A stretch of DNA of 64,000 nt from Pseudodesulfovibrio sp. 5S69 (GTDB lineage: Bacteria; Desulfobacterota; Desulfovibrionia; Desulfovibrionales; Desulfovibrionaceae): the NCBI RefSeq assembly GCF_037094465.1, contig NZ_CP146609.1:1675501-1739500 (forward strand), in the 5' to 3' direction. Under the pieces are notes generated by a model. The model was not told the DNA's origin. It saw only the letters and a list, made by a program, of their open reading frames with translations, and ran no database searches. This document shows positions 43,024-53,420 of the stretch, one piece after another. Both the position numbers and the translations under genes were made by a program. Positions within the stretch are counted from its first letter, which is position 1, and each line of letters begins with the position of its first letter.

Positions 43024-44358
43024 ATGTTTTCGAGAAAGTCCCCGACCCATGTTTCCAAGAGGCTCGCCATCGGCGCGGCCGCTTTGGTAGCAGTCCTGGC
43101 CCCCACTTTTGCCTACGCGCAGGATGTGGAGTACCTGACCCAGTCCAACGCCAACATTCTGTGGACGTTGATCGCAGCCGCGCTGGTCATGATCATGCAG
43201 GCCGGCTTCGCCTGCGTTGAGTGCGGTTTCACCCGCGCCAAAAACGCGGGCAACATCATGATGAAGAACTTCCTGGATTACGCAGCGGGTTCCATCATCT
43301 TCTTCCTGTTCGGTTACGCCCTCATGTTCGGCGCGGACGCCGGCGGGTTCATCGGCACCTCCGGGTATGCCCTCGGCGGCATCACCGAGGCGGACCTGCC
43401 CTGGACCTACACCTTCTGGTTCTTCCAGTCCGTGTTCGCCGCCACCGCCGCGACCATCGTTTCCGGCGGCATGGCCGAGCGCACCAAGTTCGGCACCTAC
43501 GTTATTATTTCCATGGTCATCTCCGGCCTGATCTACCCCGTCTCCGGCCACTGGATCTGGGGCGGCGGCTGGCTGGGCAACCTCGGCTTCTGCGACTTCG
43601 CCGGTTCCACCGTCGTCCACTCCGTGGGTGGCTGGATCGCCCTGGCCGGCGCCCTGGTGCTCGGCCCGCGCATCGGCAAGTACACCGAGGACGGCAAGGC
43701 CCGCGCCATTCCGGGCCACAACATTCCCCTGGCCGGTCTGGGCGTCTTCATCCTCTGGTTCGGCTGGTTCGGCTTCAACCCCGGTTCCACCGTCGAAGCC
43801 AACGACGCCATCGGCCTGATCGCCATGAACACCACCCTGGCCGCCTGTGCCGGTACCCTCGGCGCCATGGTCTTCGCCTGGATCCGCTTCGGCAAGCCCG
43901 ACATCTCCATGTCCATGAACGGCGCCCTGGCCGGCCTGGTCGGCATCACCGCGCCCTGCGCCACCGTCACTCCCGGTCCCTCCATCATCATCGGCCTGGT
44001 CGCCGGCGTGCTGGTCGTCCTGGCCATCGAGTTCATCGACAAGGTCCTGAAGATCGACGACCCGGTCGGCGCGTCTTCGGTTCACGGCGTCTGCGGCGCC
44101 TGGGGCACCATCTCCTGCGGCCTGTTCAACGTTGACGGCGGCTTGTTCTACGGCGGCGGCGTCCATCTTCTCGGCGTGCAGTTGCTCGGCGTGGGCGCGG
44201 TCTTCATCTGGGCCTTCGGCACCGGTTTCATCCTCATGAACGTCCTCAAGGGTGTCTTCGGCCTCCGCGCTTCCAAGGAAGAAGAACTCAAGGGCCTGGA
44301 CATCGGCGAGCACGGCTCCGAGGCCTACAACGGCTTCCAGCTCTTCAGCAACGAGTAG
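43024..44358 (+). CDS. amtB: Ammonium transporter AmtB
   Basis: A 444-residue inner-membrane ammonium channel. A signal-like segment ending AYAQ is followed by about 11 transmembrane helices. Family marks are FACVECGFTRAKNAGN, the first pore His in DFAGSTVVHSVGGW, the FGWFGFNPGS motif, and the second pore His in GASSVHGVCGAWG. A short cytoplasmic tail (KEEELKGLDIGEHGSEAY) is the P-II docking element type. AGAGGAG precedes the ATG. glnK follows by 42 bp and both are behind a sigma-54 promoter. Confidence 0.97.
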   Translation: MFSRKSPTHVSKRLAIGAAALVAVLAPTFAYAQDVEYLTQSNANILWTLIAAALVMIMQAGFACVECGFTRAKNAGNIMMKNFLDYAAGSIIFFLFGYALMFGADAGGFIGTSGYALGGITEADLPWTYTFWFFQSVFAATAATIVSGGMAERTKFGTYVIISMVISGLIYPVSGHWIWGGGWLGNLGFCDFAGSTVVHSVGGWIALAGALVLGPRIGKYTEDGKARAIPGHNIPLAGLGVFILWFGWFGFNPGSTVEANDAIGLIAMNTTLAACAGTLGAMVFAWIRFGKPDISMSMNGALAGLVGITAPCATVTPGPSIIIGLVAGVLVVLAIEFIDKVLKIDDPVGASSVHGVCGAWGTISCGLFNVDGGLFYGGGVHLLGVQLLGVGAVFIWAFGTGFILMNVLKGVFGLRASKEEELKGLDIGEHGSEAYNGFQLFSNE

Positions 44359-44400
44359 TCCGGCAACTTAACCAGAGATCATTCCAAGGAGATAAAAGAA

Positions 44401-44733
44401 ATGAAGCTTATCGTTGCATACATCAGGCCTGAAAAGTTGAATGACGTGAAGCAGGCGCTTTACGCCAAGGAGATCTACTCCCTGTCCGTGACCAACATCC
44501 TGGGCTCGGGCCGCCAGAAGGGATTCACCGAAACCTACCGCGGCGTGCAGATCGAAGTGAATCTGCTCAAGAAAGTCCGCCTCGAAATCGGCGTGAACGA
44601 CGACTTCGAACAGAAGGCCATCGACGCCATCCTGTCTTCCGGCCAGACCGGAACCGAGGGCGACGGCGTGATCTTCGTCACCGAACTGACCAAGGCCCTG
44701 CGCATCAGGACCGGTGAGGACGGCATCCTCTAG
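44401..44733 (+). CDS. glnK: P-II nitrogen regulatory protein lacking Tyr51
   Basis: A 110-residue trimeric signal protein that reads 2-oxoglutarate and ATP/ADP and blocks AmtB. The start [20 protein letters not shown] and the T-loop [14 protein letters not shown] are family marks. In E. coli GlnB/GlnK the T-loop has Tyr51 as the uridylylation site; here residue 51 is Ile (RGVQIEVN), so modification at that position is impossible. The B-loop ([11 protein letters not shown]) and C-loop are intact. It is cotranscribed with amtB. Confidence 0.95.
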   Translation: MKLIVAYIRPEKLNDVKQALYAKEIYSLSVTNILGSGRQKGFTETYRGVQIEVNLLKKVRLEIGVNDDFEQKAIDAILSSGQTGTEGDGVIFVTELTKALRIRTGEDGIL

Positions 44734-44755
44734 AACGGATTGCGAAAGAATAAGC

Positions 44756-44787
44756 GCCGGGGCGGCGTCGACCACCGCCGCTCCGGC
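44756..44787 (+). terminator. Long stem-loop between glnK and the EAL gene
   Basis: GCCGGGGCGGCG pairs with CGCCGCTCCGGC (12 positions, one G-U) around an 8-nt loop, 22 nt after glnK. There is no T-run, so it could be a transcript-end stabiliser or a Rho-dependent end. It finishes 3 nt before an ATG and would hide that start. Confidence 0.5.
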
Positions 44788-44850
44788 CTTATGCATCGGC
44801 AACAGGCACTGAGGTTGATAAACGTAACGGCCGACAGGCAAGGTATTTCA

Positions 44851-46095
44851 GTGTTGACCGCAGTGCCCGATATACAAGAGATCATTGAAAATCGTTCGCT
44901 GATCACGCACTTCCAGCCCCAGGTATCGCTCAAGCGGAAAGCGGTCGTCGGGCTGGAGGCGCTGAGCAGAGGGTTTGACCCCCAAAGCGGAGAAATCATA
45001 CCTCCAACCCTGCTGTTCGAGCAGGCCCGGGACAAGGCATCCCGGCTCGCCCTGGACCGGGCCTGCCGAACCAACGCGGCGGAATCCTTCGCCGCGCTGC
45101 ACAGAAAAGACAAGAGCATGATGCTCTCCATGAACATCGACGCCTCGTGCATCAACGAGGAGACGCGCGGCTCCTGCCACGTGCTCAATCTGGTCACCCG
45201 CTGCGGCATCAGTCCGAGCAACGTGATCATCGAGATCATCGAGTCCCGGTGCGAGGACATGGACGCGCTCATGGACTTCGTCAGCTTCTACCGGGAAAAC
45301 GATTTTCTCATCGCACTGGACGACGTGGGCGCAGGGTTTTCCAACCTCGACCGCATCCCCCTGCTCAAGCCCGACGTCATCAAGCTGGACCGCACGCTCA
45401 TCAGCCGCGTGGACAAGCATTTCCACAAGCTCGAAGTGGTCCGCAGCTTCGTCCAGATGTCCAACCGGCTCGGCTGCCTGGTCCTGGCCGAGGGCGTGGA
45501 GACCGCCGAGGAGGCAATGTGCCTGCTCAGCAACGGGGTGGACGTGTTCCAGGGATTCTATTTCGCCCGGCCCGCGCCGGGGCTGGACGCGGTGCCCGGC
45601 ATGGCCACCAAGGTGGACGCTCTGGCCGAGCGGCACCGCGAGAACCGCACCCAGCAGATCGCGGACGACAAGCGGCTTTATTCCAGCTACGACCTGACCG
45701 TCCTGACCATGTGCCAGGAGCTGGCCGAGACCCTGGCCAAGGACATGGGCCAGGCCCTGTCCAGCTTCGTGGACACCTACGACAGTGTGGAGTGTCTCTA
45801 CGTCCTGGACATGCGCGGTAATCAGATTTCCGACACCGTGTGCGACCCGGACCGGCTCAAGACCTGCAAGCGGTTCCTCTACGAGCCCGCCGAGGTGGGC
45901 GCGGACCACTCGCTCAAGGAATATTTTCTGCCCATCCAGGCAGGGCTGGAGAAGTTCACCACCCGGCCGTACATCTCGCTCGCCTCGGGCAACCTGTGCA
46001 TCACCATCTCCCACGTCTTTTACCATAAGAGCAGCGGCCGTCATCGCATCCTGTGCGTCGACATGTCACGGGCCGAAGAGGGAGGCCCCCGATAG
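44851..46095 (+). CDS. EAL-domain cyclic-di-GMP phosphodiesterase (YkuI-like)
   Basis: About 414 residues. The EAL domain covers residues 10-245 and retains the catalytic set: EALSRG (Glu36), the Asn of MNIDAS, Glu in EIIESR, LDDVGAGFSNLD with the DD pair, the Lys of VIKLDR, LAEGVET and FQGFYFARP. An active c-di-GMP hydrolase is therefore expected. The C-terminal 160 residues resemble the PAS-like YkuI C-terminal domain (YDSVECLYVLDMRGNQISDTV). The GTG start has AAGG 8 nt upstream. An upstream in-frame ATG at 44791 is masked by a strong hairpin and lacks a ribosome site. Confidence 0.87.
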   Translation: MLTAVPDIQEIIENRSLITHFQPQVSLKRKAVVGLEALSRGFDPQSGEIIPPTLLFEQARDKASRLALDRACRTNAAESFAALHRKDKSMMLSMNIDASCINEETRGSCHVLNLVTRCGISPSNVIIEIIESRCEDMDALMDFVSFYRENDFLIALDDVGAGFSNLDRIPLLKPDVIKLDRTLISRVDKHFHKLEVVRSFVQMSNRLGCLVLAEGVETAEEAMCLLSNGVDVFQGFYFARPAPGLDAVPGMATKVDALAERHRENRTQQIADDKRLYSSYDLTVLTMCQELAETLAKDMGQALSSFVDTYDSVECLYVLDMRGNQISDTVCDPDRLKTCKRFLYEPAEVGADHSLKEYFLPIQAGLEKFTTRPYISLASGNLCITISHVFYHKSSGRHRILCVDMSRAEEGGPR

Positions 46096-46119
46096 GGTTG
46101 GCCGCGCGCTCGAAAAAGG

Positions 46120-46155
46120 AACCGCCCGGTTCGGCATATGCCGGACCGGGCGGTT
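46120..46155. terminator. Bidirectional hairpin terminator
   Basis: AACCGCCCGG pairs with CCGGGCGGTT, and the inner TCCGGCATATGCCGG-like part extends the stem. It lies between the convergent EAL and metK genes. Confidence 0.75.
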
Positions 46156-46178
46156 TGTCGTCGAAGGGGGGCGCGGAG

Positions 46179-47348
46179 CTAGATCTTGCAGGCGGTGCGC
46201 AGATCGTCCACGGCGTCGGTGGCTTCCCAGGTGAACTCGGGCAACTCGCGGCCGAAGTGGCCGTAGTTGGTGGTCTTCTGGAAGATGGGACGGCGCAGCT
46301 TGAGGCGCTCCTGGATGAAGTAGGGGCGCATGTCGAAGACCTCGGTAACGGCCTTGGTCAACTGCTCGTCGGACACCTGGCCGGTGCCGCGCGAGCTGAC
46401 GACCACGGACACGGGCTGGGCCACGCCGATGGCGTAGGCGATCTGGACTTCGCAGATATCGGCCAGGCCCGAGGCGACCACGTTCTTGGCCACGTAGCGG
46501 GCCATGTACGCGCCGGAGCGGTCCACCTTGGACGGGTCCTTGCCCGAGAAGGCGCCGCCGCCGTGCGCGCCCGCGCCGCCGTAGGTGTCGTTGATGATCT
46601 TGCGTCCGGTCAGGCCGCAGTCGCCCACGGGGCCGCCGATGACGAACCGGCCGGTGGGGTTGATGTAGGTCTTCAGCTTGTCGTCGATCAGCTCCTCGGG
46701 AAGGGTGTGCATGATGACTTCCTTGAGGATCGCCTCCTTCAGGTCGGAGTAGGCGATGTTCTCGTCATGCTGGGAGGAGACGACCACGTTGTCGATGCGC
46801 ACGGGCTTGCCGTTGTCGAACTGCACGCAGACCTGGGTCTTGCCGTCCGGGCGCAGGAAATCGAGGATGCCCTCCTTGCGCACGTAGGTCAGGCGGCGGG
46901 ACAGCTTGTGCGCGTAGTAGATGGGGGTGGGCATGAGCGTCGGGGTTTCGTTGGTGGCGTAGCCGAACATCATACCCTGGTCACCGGCGCCCTGGTCCTC
47001 GGGTTTGACCCGGTCCACGCCCTGGGCGATGTCCGGAGACTGCTTGTCGATGGACGAGATGACCGCGCAGGTCTGCCAGTCGAAGCCCATGGTGTCGGAG
47101 CTGTTGTAGCCGATGCCCTTGATGGTGTTCCGGACGATGTCCGGAAAATCGGCGAACGCGGTGGTCGAGATCTCGCCGGCGATGAAGGCCATGCCGGTGG
47201 TCACCAGGGTCTCGCAGGCCACGCGGGCGTTCGCGTCCTGGCCGATGATGGCGTCCAGGATGGCGTCGGAAATCTGGTCGGCCACCTTGTCGGGGTGGCC
47301 TTCGGTCACGGACTCGGAAGTGAAAAGGTATTTGCCTTCAATCTGCAT
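46179..47348 (-). CDS. metK: S-adenosylmethionine synthetase
   Basis: A 389-residue enzyme making SAM from Met and ATP. Motifs are [24 protein letters not shown] (residues 9-32), [12 protein letters not shown], and the P-loop-like [16 protein letters not shown]. Length is standard. ATG at 47348 has GGAGGGT upstream. It follows panD by 34 bp; no SAM riboswitch structure fits in that gap. Confidence 0.97.
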   Translation of the reverse strand: MQIEGKYLFTSESVTEGHPDKVADQISDAILDAIIGQDANARVACETLVTTGMAFIAGEISTTAFADFPDIVRNTIKGIGYNSSDTMGFDWQTCAVISSIDKQSPDIAQGVDRVKPEDQGAGDQGMMFGYATNETPTLMPTPIYYAHKLSRRLTYVRKEGILDFLRPDGKTQVCVQFDNGKPVRIDNVVVSSQHDENIAYSDLKEAILKEVIMHTLPEELIDDKLKTYINPTGRFVIGGPVGDCGLTGRKIINDTYGGAGAHGGGAFSGKDPSKVDRSGAYMARYVAKNVVASGLADICEVQIAYAIGVAQPVSVVVSSRGTGQVSDEQLTKAVTEVFDMRPYFIQERLKLRRPIFQKTTNYGHFGRELPEFTWEATDAVDDLRTACKI

Positions 47349-47382
47349 CGGACCCTCCTTCAGGGATGCTGCTTGATGTCGT

Positions 47383-47763
47383 CTAGAAATCCGGGTTGAT
47401 GAGCTCGCACTCGAGGATTTCGTCGACGGTATTGTTCTTGCCGGCGATGACGACCCGGGGCTTGCGGGTCTTCGCTTCATTTTCGTCCAGCCACATGTAT
47501 GCGGCGATGATCACGCGCTGTCCGACGCCGCCCTTGTGCGCGGCGGCGCCGTTCAGGCAGATCTCGCCCGGTTGGCCGGGGATGGCGTAGGTGGTCAGCC
47601 GCTCCCCGTTGTCCAGGTTGTACACGTCCACCTGTTCGTAGGGCAGCAGGCCCACCGTCTTCATCAGCTTGGTGTCGATGGAGATGCTGCCCCGGTATTC
47701 CAGGTTCGCGCAGGTAATGGTCGCGCCATGAATCTTGGCGCTCAAAAAACATCGTTGAGCCAC
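47383..47763 (-). CDS. panD: Aspartate 1-decarboxylase proenzyme
   Basis: A 126-residue pyruvoyl enzyme making beta-alanine for pantothenate and CoA. The self-cleavage site is Gly25-Ser26 in [11 protein letters not shown], leaving a pyruvoyl group on Ser26. The [20 protein letters not shown] and [19 protein letters not shown] motifs are typical. It starts 4 nt after panC, so both are one unit with metK. Confidence 0.96.
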   Translation of the reverse strand: MAQRCFLSAKIHGATITCANLEYRGSISIDTKLMKTVGLLPYEQVDVYNLDNGERLTTYAIPGQPGEICLNGAAAHKGGVGQRVIIAAYMWLDENEAKTRKPRVVIAGKNNTVDEILECELINPDF

Positions 47764-47767
47764 GGGT

Positions 47768-48616
47768 CTAAACCTCTATCAATATATTATCTATCAGCCG
47801 GGCCTTGCCCATGCGCACGGCCACGGCGGCCAGGGCGGAGCGGGCAATGGTCTCAAGCGGTGAAATTTCGTCCGGGTCCACGATCTCGATGTAGTCCACC
47901 TGGCCCATGGGCAGGGCGGCGGCGTACTCGTCGGCCAGGAAGCGCTTCAGGGCGGCGCAGTCGCGCTCCCCGCCCCCGGCCTTGTCCGCGAGCTTGAGCA
48001 GCCCCCGGCGGATGTTCGGGGCGGCGGCGCGCTCGGCCTCGGTCAGGTAGGCGTTGCGGGAACTCAGGGCCAGGCCGTCCTCCTCGCGCACGATGGGGTG
48101 CCCGATGAGCCGGACCGGCATGTTCAGGTCGCGGACCATGCGGCGCAGGATGGCGAACTGCTGCCAGTCCTTTTCGCCGAACACGGCCACCTCGGCCTGG
48201 GTCAGCATGAACAGCTTGGTGACCACGGTGCATACGCCCCGGAAATGGATGGGCCGGGTGGCGCCGCAGAGGTTCTCGCCCAACCGGGGGACCTCCACCC
48301 AGGTGGCGTGGTTGTCCTCGTACATGGCGCCGGGTTCGGGCGCGAAGAGCAGGTCCACGCCGTGGGCCTCTGCCTTGGAGCAGTCGCTTGCAAAGTCGCG
48401 CGGGTAGCTGTCCAGGTCCTCGTTCTCGCCGAACTGGGCCGGGTTGACGAAGACCGAGACCACGAGCCGGTCGCACTCGGGCCGCGCCCGGTCGATGAGG
48501 GAGGTGTGGCCGTGGTGCAGATAGCCCATGGTCGGCACGAGGCCGATGGAGTGGCCCTGGCTGCGCCAGGCCAGGCACTGGCGCTGCAATTCTGTCGGAT
48601 CGGTGATGATATTCAT
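47768..48616 (-). CDS. panC: Pantothenate synthetase
   Basis: A 282-residue ligase joining pantoate and beta-alanine. Motifs are LVPTMGYLHHGHTSLI (HIGH-type), VSVFVNPAQFGENEDLDSYPR, VFGEKDWQQF and LALSSRNAYLT. It is the first gene of the panC-panD-metK operon. The 201-bp upstream gap shared with the divergent GGDEF gene holds the promoters, which I could not place precisely. Confidence 0.96.
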   Translation of the reverse strand: MNIITDPTELQRQCLAWRSQGHSIGLVPTMGYLHHGHTSLIDRARPECDRLVVSVFVNPAQFGENEDLDSYPRDFASDCSKAEAHGVDLLFAPEPGAMYEDNHATWVEVPRLGENLCGATRPIHFRGVCTVVTKLFMLTQAEVAVFGEKDWQQFAILRRMVRDLNMPVRLIGHPIVREEDGLALSSRNAYLTEAERAAAPNIRRGLLKLADKAGGGERDCAALKRFLADEYAAALPMGQVDYIEIVDPDEISPLETIARSALAAVAVRMGKARLIDNILIEV

Positions 48617-48817
48617 GGTTCGCCTCGAAGCTTGGTGAACACCTGACAGATTTACTGGGGGGAGTCAAACAAAATGTTTATATCTGGATGTATTGATATA
48701 GTTCGCCGGGCAGGGAGCGGAGGTGCCCTTGGGAGGCCCAAAAAACCGGTGTTGTCACGGACCATTACCCAAACTTTTGTTTGAGAAAAAACGGCCCTCG
48801 TTGTACCCTGCCGCATT

Positions 48818-51241
48818 ATGAGGACAAATAAGGACATCTTCTCGGACAGGGCCGTGTCGCTCACTCCCCAGGAGCTGATCGATTTCGAACACACCATCAA
48901 GGATTGCATGGCGGAGTTCGTTCCCTTCACCTCCTACAGCCTGTTCTTTCCCAGGGAGAAGTCGGCCGAGATTCCCGAACCCGAGTTCCGGGCCGAGGAC
49001 AGCGAGTTGATCCTGCCGCTGGTCTTCAAGGGCGAGATGATGTGTTACTTCATCGCCAAGGGCGTACGCCTCAAGGCCCCGGCCACGGCCCCGAAGTACC
49101 TCATGGCCCTGGCCGCATCCGTGCTCGAGAAGCTGGCCCTGTACAAGAAAGCGGTCACCGATCCGCTGACCGGCCTGTATTCGCGCAACTTCTTCTTCGA
49201 GGAACTGGAGCAGGCCATCGACCAGGTCCAGGGTTGCCTGGCCACGGGGTCCTGCCGGGCCGGAGTGGAGGCCCGCGAACCCGAGATGGCCTTTTCCGGG
49301 ACCTTCGGGGTCATCTTCCTCGATCTGGATACCTTCCAGCCCGTGAACGAGCGCTACGGCTACCTCAAGGGCGACGACATCCTGGGCGAGGTCGGGCGGC
49401 TGCTGGGCCTGGTCTGCCCCAAGTACACCACCGTGGCGCGCTTCGCCAACGACAAGTTCGCCATCCTGGTGCCCGACGCCAAGCCCCACGCCTGCTTCCA
49501 GCTGTCCGAGGTCATCCGCTCGGGGCTGAGCAAGCTGTCCTTCACCGACGACATCACCAACGACACCATCACCATCACCGGCAGCCTGGGCTACGTCTGC
49601 TATCCGCAGGGGCTGGAGGGCGCGCAGTTCCGGCGCACCCCTTCCGAGCAGGCGCGCATGATCGTGCGCAAGGCCCGCAAGGGCGTGGCCGTGGCCAAGG
49701 ACCAGGGCCGCAACCGGGTCTTCGGCTACGCCGACATCCTGTCCAAGGGCGGCCGGGTCCTCGAAACCCTGCCCATGAACCGCATGGTCGTGTCCCTGGG
49801 CGAGGCCTCCGGGGCCAAGGTCGGCCAGCGCTTCCTGGTCCGTTCGCCCAAGTCCGGCGGCATCGCCTCGGCCTCTCTGACCGAGGACGAGCGCCTTTCC
49901 GGCCGCTACCCGGCCATGTACAAAGGGGAGGTGGTCCTGGTCGAGGTCCAGGACGACATCGCCTTTGCCGAGGCACTGCATCTGGGCGACGCGGCCTGGG
50001 CCGTGGAGCCCGGAGACCGCCTGAACCTCATCGAGGGCGACGAAAGCCTGTTCTCGCCCGAACAGGAAATAAAGGACGACACCATGCCGAGCCACGACGG
50101 CGCGACCCAGCTTCTTCGATACGGCGAATTCGTCTCCTGGTTCGCCAAGGCCCGGCTCAAGCCCGAGTCCTTCGGCCTGTCCCTGATCCGCATCCTGGAC
50201 CAGCCCGAGGAGAACGACCGCTACCAGGACGGCATGGACCACATGGCCCGCGACGTGGCCAGACTCGCGCGCGGGGTGTTCGGCGACGCGGCCACCGGCG
50301 GGCGGTTCGGCCTCAACGGCATGATCTTCTTCAGCGATGGCGTGGACCGGCAGACCCTCATGGACCGCACTCTGGAGCTCGAACGGGCCGTGGCCCGCAA
50401 TCTCGGCCTCAAGCTCTCCGTGGGCTCCGCCCGCTACCCGTTCCTCAATTTCGACCGGGCCGACATGCTCGAAAACTGCCGCAAGGCGTTGGAGCACGCC
50501 CTGCTTTTGCCCGAACCGAGGGTGGCCGTGTTCGACTCCATCTCGCTCAACCTGTCCGCCGACCGGCGGTTCATGGACGGCGACATCTATGGGGCCATCG
50601 AGGAGTTCAAGCTGGCCCTGCTCGACGACGGCAACAACCTCCTGGCCCGCAACTCGCTCGGCATCTGCTACGCCCAGCTCGGCCGGTTCGAGGAGGCCCG
50701 CCACGAGTTCGAGCGGGTGGTGGAGCTCGATAAAAAGGACGTCCTGGCCCTGTACAACCTGGGCTGGGCCAACCACCGCCTGGGCGACCTCAAGTCCGCG
50801 GAAAAGGCATACCGCCAGTGCCTCAAGGCCGAGCCCGGACACGTCTATTCGCTCATGCGCCTGGGTTCCATCGAGGAAAAGGCCAACCACCTCAAGAAGG
50901 CCGCCAACCTCTACAAAAAAGCTGCCGACCAGCCCGGCGGCGAGCGCATGGTCCTGCGTCCGCTGGCCCGCGTAGCCTACCGCCAGGGCGACATCGAAGG
51001 CACCCGCGAATACCTGCACCTGGCCCTGAACGCCGACCACAACGACCACCAGGCCATGCACATGCTCGCCAAACTCTATCTCGACCAGGGCGAGGACCCG
51101 CAGATCGCCGAGGTCCTGGCCCGCCAGTCCTCGGCCCTGGCTCCCGGCGTGAGCGCCTATTGGGACACCCTGGTCGAAGCCCTCGAAGCCCAGGGCAAGG
51201 GCGAGGAAGCCGCCATCGTCGCTGCCAGGGCAGCGGGCTAG
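48818..51241 (+). CDS. Degenerate GGDEF-type protein with TPR repeats
   Basis: An 807-residue soluble protein. Residues about 105-300 form a GGDEF-fold domain (KKAVTDPLTGLYSRNFFFEEL), but the signature motif is FANDKF instead of GG(D/E)EF, so diguanylate cyclase activity is unlikely. A middle region (about 310-400) looks like a beta-rich linker. Residues about 415-575 resemble a second, still more altered cyclase-like fold (TLELERAVARNLGLKLSVGSARYP). Five or so TPR units fill 585-800 (AIEEFKLALLDDGNNLLARNSLGICYAQLGRFEEA). A scaffold or signal-binding role is inferred. Confidence 0.75.
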   Translation: MRTNKDIFSDRAVSLTPQELIDFEHTIKDCMAEFVPFTSYSLFFPREKSAEIPEPEFRAEDSELILPLVFKGEMMCYFIAKGVRLKAPATAPKYLMALAASVLEKLALYKKAVTDPLTGLYSRNFFFEELEQAIDQVQGCLATGSCRAGVEAREPEMAFSGTFGVIFLDLDTFQPVNERYGYLKGDDILGEVGRLLGLVCPKYTTVARFANDKFAILVPDAKPHACFQLSEVIRSGLSKLSFTDDITNDTITITGSLGYVCYPQGLEGAQFRRTPSEQARMIVRKARKGVAVAKDQGRNRVFGYADILSKGGRVLETLPMNRMVVSLGEASGAKVGQRFLVRSPKSGGIASASLTEDERLSGRYPAMYKGEVVLVEVQDDIAFAEALHLGDAAWAVEPGDRLNLIEGDESLFSPEQEIKDDTMPSHDGATQLLRYGEFVSWFAKARLKPESFGLSLIRILDQPEENDRYQDGMDHMARDVARLARGVFGDAATGGRFGLNGMIFFSDGVDRQTLMDRTLELERAVARNLGLKLSVGSARYPFLNFDRADMLENCRKALEHALLLPEPRVAVFDSISLNLSADRRFMDGDIYGAIEEFKLALLDDGNNLLARNSLGICYAQLGRFEEARHEFERVVELDKKDVLALYNLGWANHRLGDLKSAEKAYRQCLKAEPGHVYSLMRLGSIEEKANHLKKAANLYKKAADQPGGERMVLRPLARVAYRQGDIEGTREYLHLALNADHNDHQAMHMLAKLYLDQGEDPQIAEVLARQSSALAPGVSAYWDTLVEALEAQGKGEEAAIVAARAAG

Positions 51242-51474
51242 CCTGAATTCCTGCCACTTTTCCGGGGGTTGCCGCCCGGCTTCGGCGCACCGTGTCCGAC
51301 GCGGTGCGCTTCGAATTGATCGCTCAGTCGATTTATAATGGACTGGTCCTACCGCTTGCATCATGCTCTCCGAAGCACAACCCTAATCGCCTGTATTTTA
51401 TTGATATTTTACTATCATGAAAAATGCGGCGCTGTTGTTTTAGAGTTATCAGGTATGATTCCGAGGAGATGCAG

Positions 51475-53358
51475 ATGTTTAGTTGGATCGCAAAAAGTTT
51501 GGCCCGAGCCATCATGTTGCCGTGCATAGCGGCGATCGTGATCGGGATTGTGGCACTGGTGTATTACGTTAACGTTTCAACCTATGAAATGGCCCTGCGG
51601 AATGCGACCGGCAAGGCCGATACCCAGGCGCGAAGCATTGCGGATGCCTTGCACCTGTTCATCGAGGACAGCATGACGGCCACCTCCGCCATGGCCGACC
51701 GGTCGGCTATCAAGGCCGCCCTGCAAGGGGACCCCGAAAAGGCGGACGAATTTATCAGGCAGTACGTGCGCGACAACGAGAACCTGCAGGGGGCGAGCGT
51801 TTTCAACCTTGAGGGGAAAACCGTGGCGGGGGCGAGCTCCACGGGGGCTTCCATGTCTGGCCTGGATCTGTCCGAACGGGAGTACGTGAAGAACGTGATC
51901 GCCAGCGGCGAGGCGCAGGTTTCCAGCGGCGTTTTCAAGGTCAAGGGAGGGGAGACGATCATCTTCGCGGTCGGTGCGCCCGTCCGGGGCCCGAATGGAG
52001 AACTGCTCGGCGGTGTGGCCGTCTATTGCGACTGGGACAGGTTCTGCAAGACCTTCATCGACCCGGTGACCATCGGCGAGCACGGATACGGCTTCATCCT
52101 GAACGGTGCCGGGCGGTTCATCTATCACCCCAAGGACCGGTCCCTGATCATGCAGGACTACGCGCAGAACGACTTCGTGCGGCAGGCGCTCGACATGAAG
52201 AACGGGGAGGTACGTTACCAGTGGAAGGGCATGGACAAGGTCATGGTCTTCCACTCCGAGCCCTCGACCGGCTGGATCGTGTGCATGGCGGCCAACGAGG
52301 CGGACCTTGCCGCCGGGGCCATCCATCAGGCCTATGTCCTTGCCTGGATCGGCCTGGCCATCGTCCTGCTGGTCGTCGGCCTGATCGTGTTCTTCCTCAG
52401 ACGGCTGATCATCAAGCCGGTAGGCGACGGCATGGTCCTGGCCGCCGACATGTCCAAGGGCGACCTGGTCAAGGACATCGAGAGCAATTCGCCCAATGAA
52501 CTCGGCAATCTCATGCGCTCCCTCGGGAGCATGGTCGCGGCCCTCCGGAATGTGGTCCACGACGTCAAGAGCGCGGCGGAGAACGTGGCCACGGGCAGCA
52601 ACGAGATCGCCTCCTCGTCCACCCAGTTGAGCGAAAGCGCAACGGAGCAGGCCTCGGCCGTGACCGAGATCACCGCGTCCATGGAGGCGATGACGACCCG
52701 GATCCACGAGAGCATGGAGGCCGCCCAGGAGACCGAAGACACCGCGCTCAAGACGGGCGAACACGCCCGGAAGGGCGGCGAAGCCGTCAGGCAAACCCTG
52801 GGGGCCATGCAGGACATCGCCCAGCGGACGTCGATCATTGAGGAGATTGCCCGGCAGACCAACCTGCTCGCCCTGAACGCGGCCATCGAGGCCGCCCGCG
52901 CCGGGGAGCACGGCAAGGGGTTCGCCGTGGTGGCCGCCGAAGTCCGCAAGCTGGCCGAGCGTTCCGGCGTGGCCGCCTCGGAGATCGGCGACCTGACCGG
53001 GCGCAGCCTGGCCGTGGCCGAAAATGCGGAGGCCATGCTCGAAAAGGTGGTCCTCGACATCCAGCACAATGAGGAACTGGCCCGGAAGGTGGCCGAGGCC
53101 AACAAGGAACAGTACGCCTCGGCGGAAGAAATCGCGTCGGCCGTCAAGCAGCTTGAGGTCGAGACCCAGCGCAGCGCGGCATTTTCCGAGGAACTGGCCG
53201 CCACGTCGGAGGAGTTGTCCGGGCAGGCCGTCCAGTTGCAGCAGTCCATGGAGTTCTTCCGAGTGGCGCAGGACGGGCGCGCAATGGCCGCTTCCCTCGG
53301 GGCGCAGGTCATGCCTGCGCTGCCGGGAGGCGCAGGCGGCGAGTCCGGACGGGTATAG
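51475..53358 (+). CDS. Methyl-accepting chemotaxis protein with a Cache sensor
   Basis: A 627-residue chemoreceptor. One transmembrane helix lies at about 10-32 and another near 295-318. Between them is a periplasmic Cache domain ([46 protein letters not shown]). A HAMP unit follows, then the signalling coiled coil with the conserved tip [20 protein letters not shown] and [18 protein letters not shown]. The ligand is unknown. ATG at 51475 is 6 nt after GAGGAG. A TATAAT at 51333-51340 may be its promoter. Confidence 0.94.
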   Translation: MFSWIAKSLARAIMLPCIAAIVIGIVALVYYVNVSTYEMALRNATGKADTQARSIADALHLFIEDSMTATSAMADRSAIKAALQGDPEKADEFIRQYVRDNENLQGASVFNLEGKTVAGASSTGASMSGLDLSEREYVKNVIASGEAQVSSGVFKVKGGETIIFAVGAPVRGPNGELLGGVAVYCDWDRFCKTFIDPVTIGEHGYGFILNGAGRFIYHPKDRSLIMQDYAQNDFVRQALDMKNGEVRYQWKGMDKVMVFHSEPSTGWIVCMAANEADLAAGAIHQAYVLAWIGLAIVLLVVGLIVFFLRRLIIKPVGDGMVLAADMSKGDLVKDIESNSPNELGNLMRSLGSMVAALRNVVHDVKSAAENVATGSNEIASSSTQLSESATEQASAVTEITASMEAMTTRIHESMEAAQETEDTALKTGEHARKGGEAVRQTLGAMQDIAQRTSIIEEIARQTNLLALNAAIEAARAGEHGKGFAVVAAEVRKLAERSGVAASEIGDLTGRSLAVAENAEAMLEKVVLDIQHNEELARKVAEANKEQYASAEEIASAVKQLEVETQRSAAFSEELAATSEELSGQAVQLQQSMEFFRVAQDGRAMAASLGAQVMPALPGGAGGESGRV

Positions 53359-53376
53359 CCGCAAACGGAGGATAAC

Positions 53377-53404
53377 GGGGCGCGGCCTGACCGGCTGCGC
53401 CCCC
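53377..53404. terminator. Hairpin between convergent genes
   Basis: GGGGCGC-GGCC pairs with GGC-TGCGCCCC. It lies between the chemoreceptor and the protease, followed by CTTCGTTCG with no T-run. Confidence 0.5.
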
Positions 53405-53420
53405 TTCGTTCGTTCGGCGC

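Noticed and set aside
44791..46095. ATG at 44791 as the start of the EAL gene
   Set aside because: It directly follows a 12-bp stem and lacks a Shine-Dalgarno. GTG at 44851 has AAGG at good spacing and starts just before the EAL domain.
47349..47382. Search for a SAM riboswitch before metK
   Set aside because: The gap to panD is only 34 bp and metK is the third gene of an operon.
48726..48745. CCCTTGGGAGGCC-AAA similar to a string near 27806-27825
   Set aside because: Short, low complexity and without shared flanks or pairing; treated as chance.
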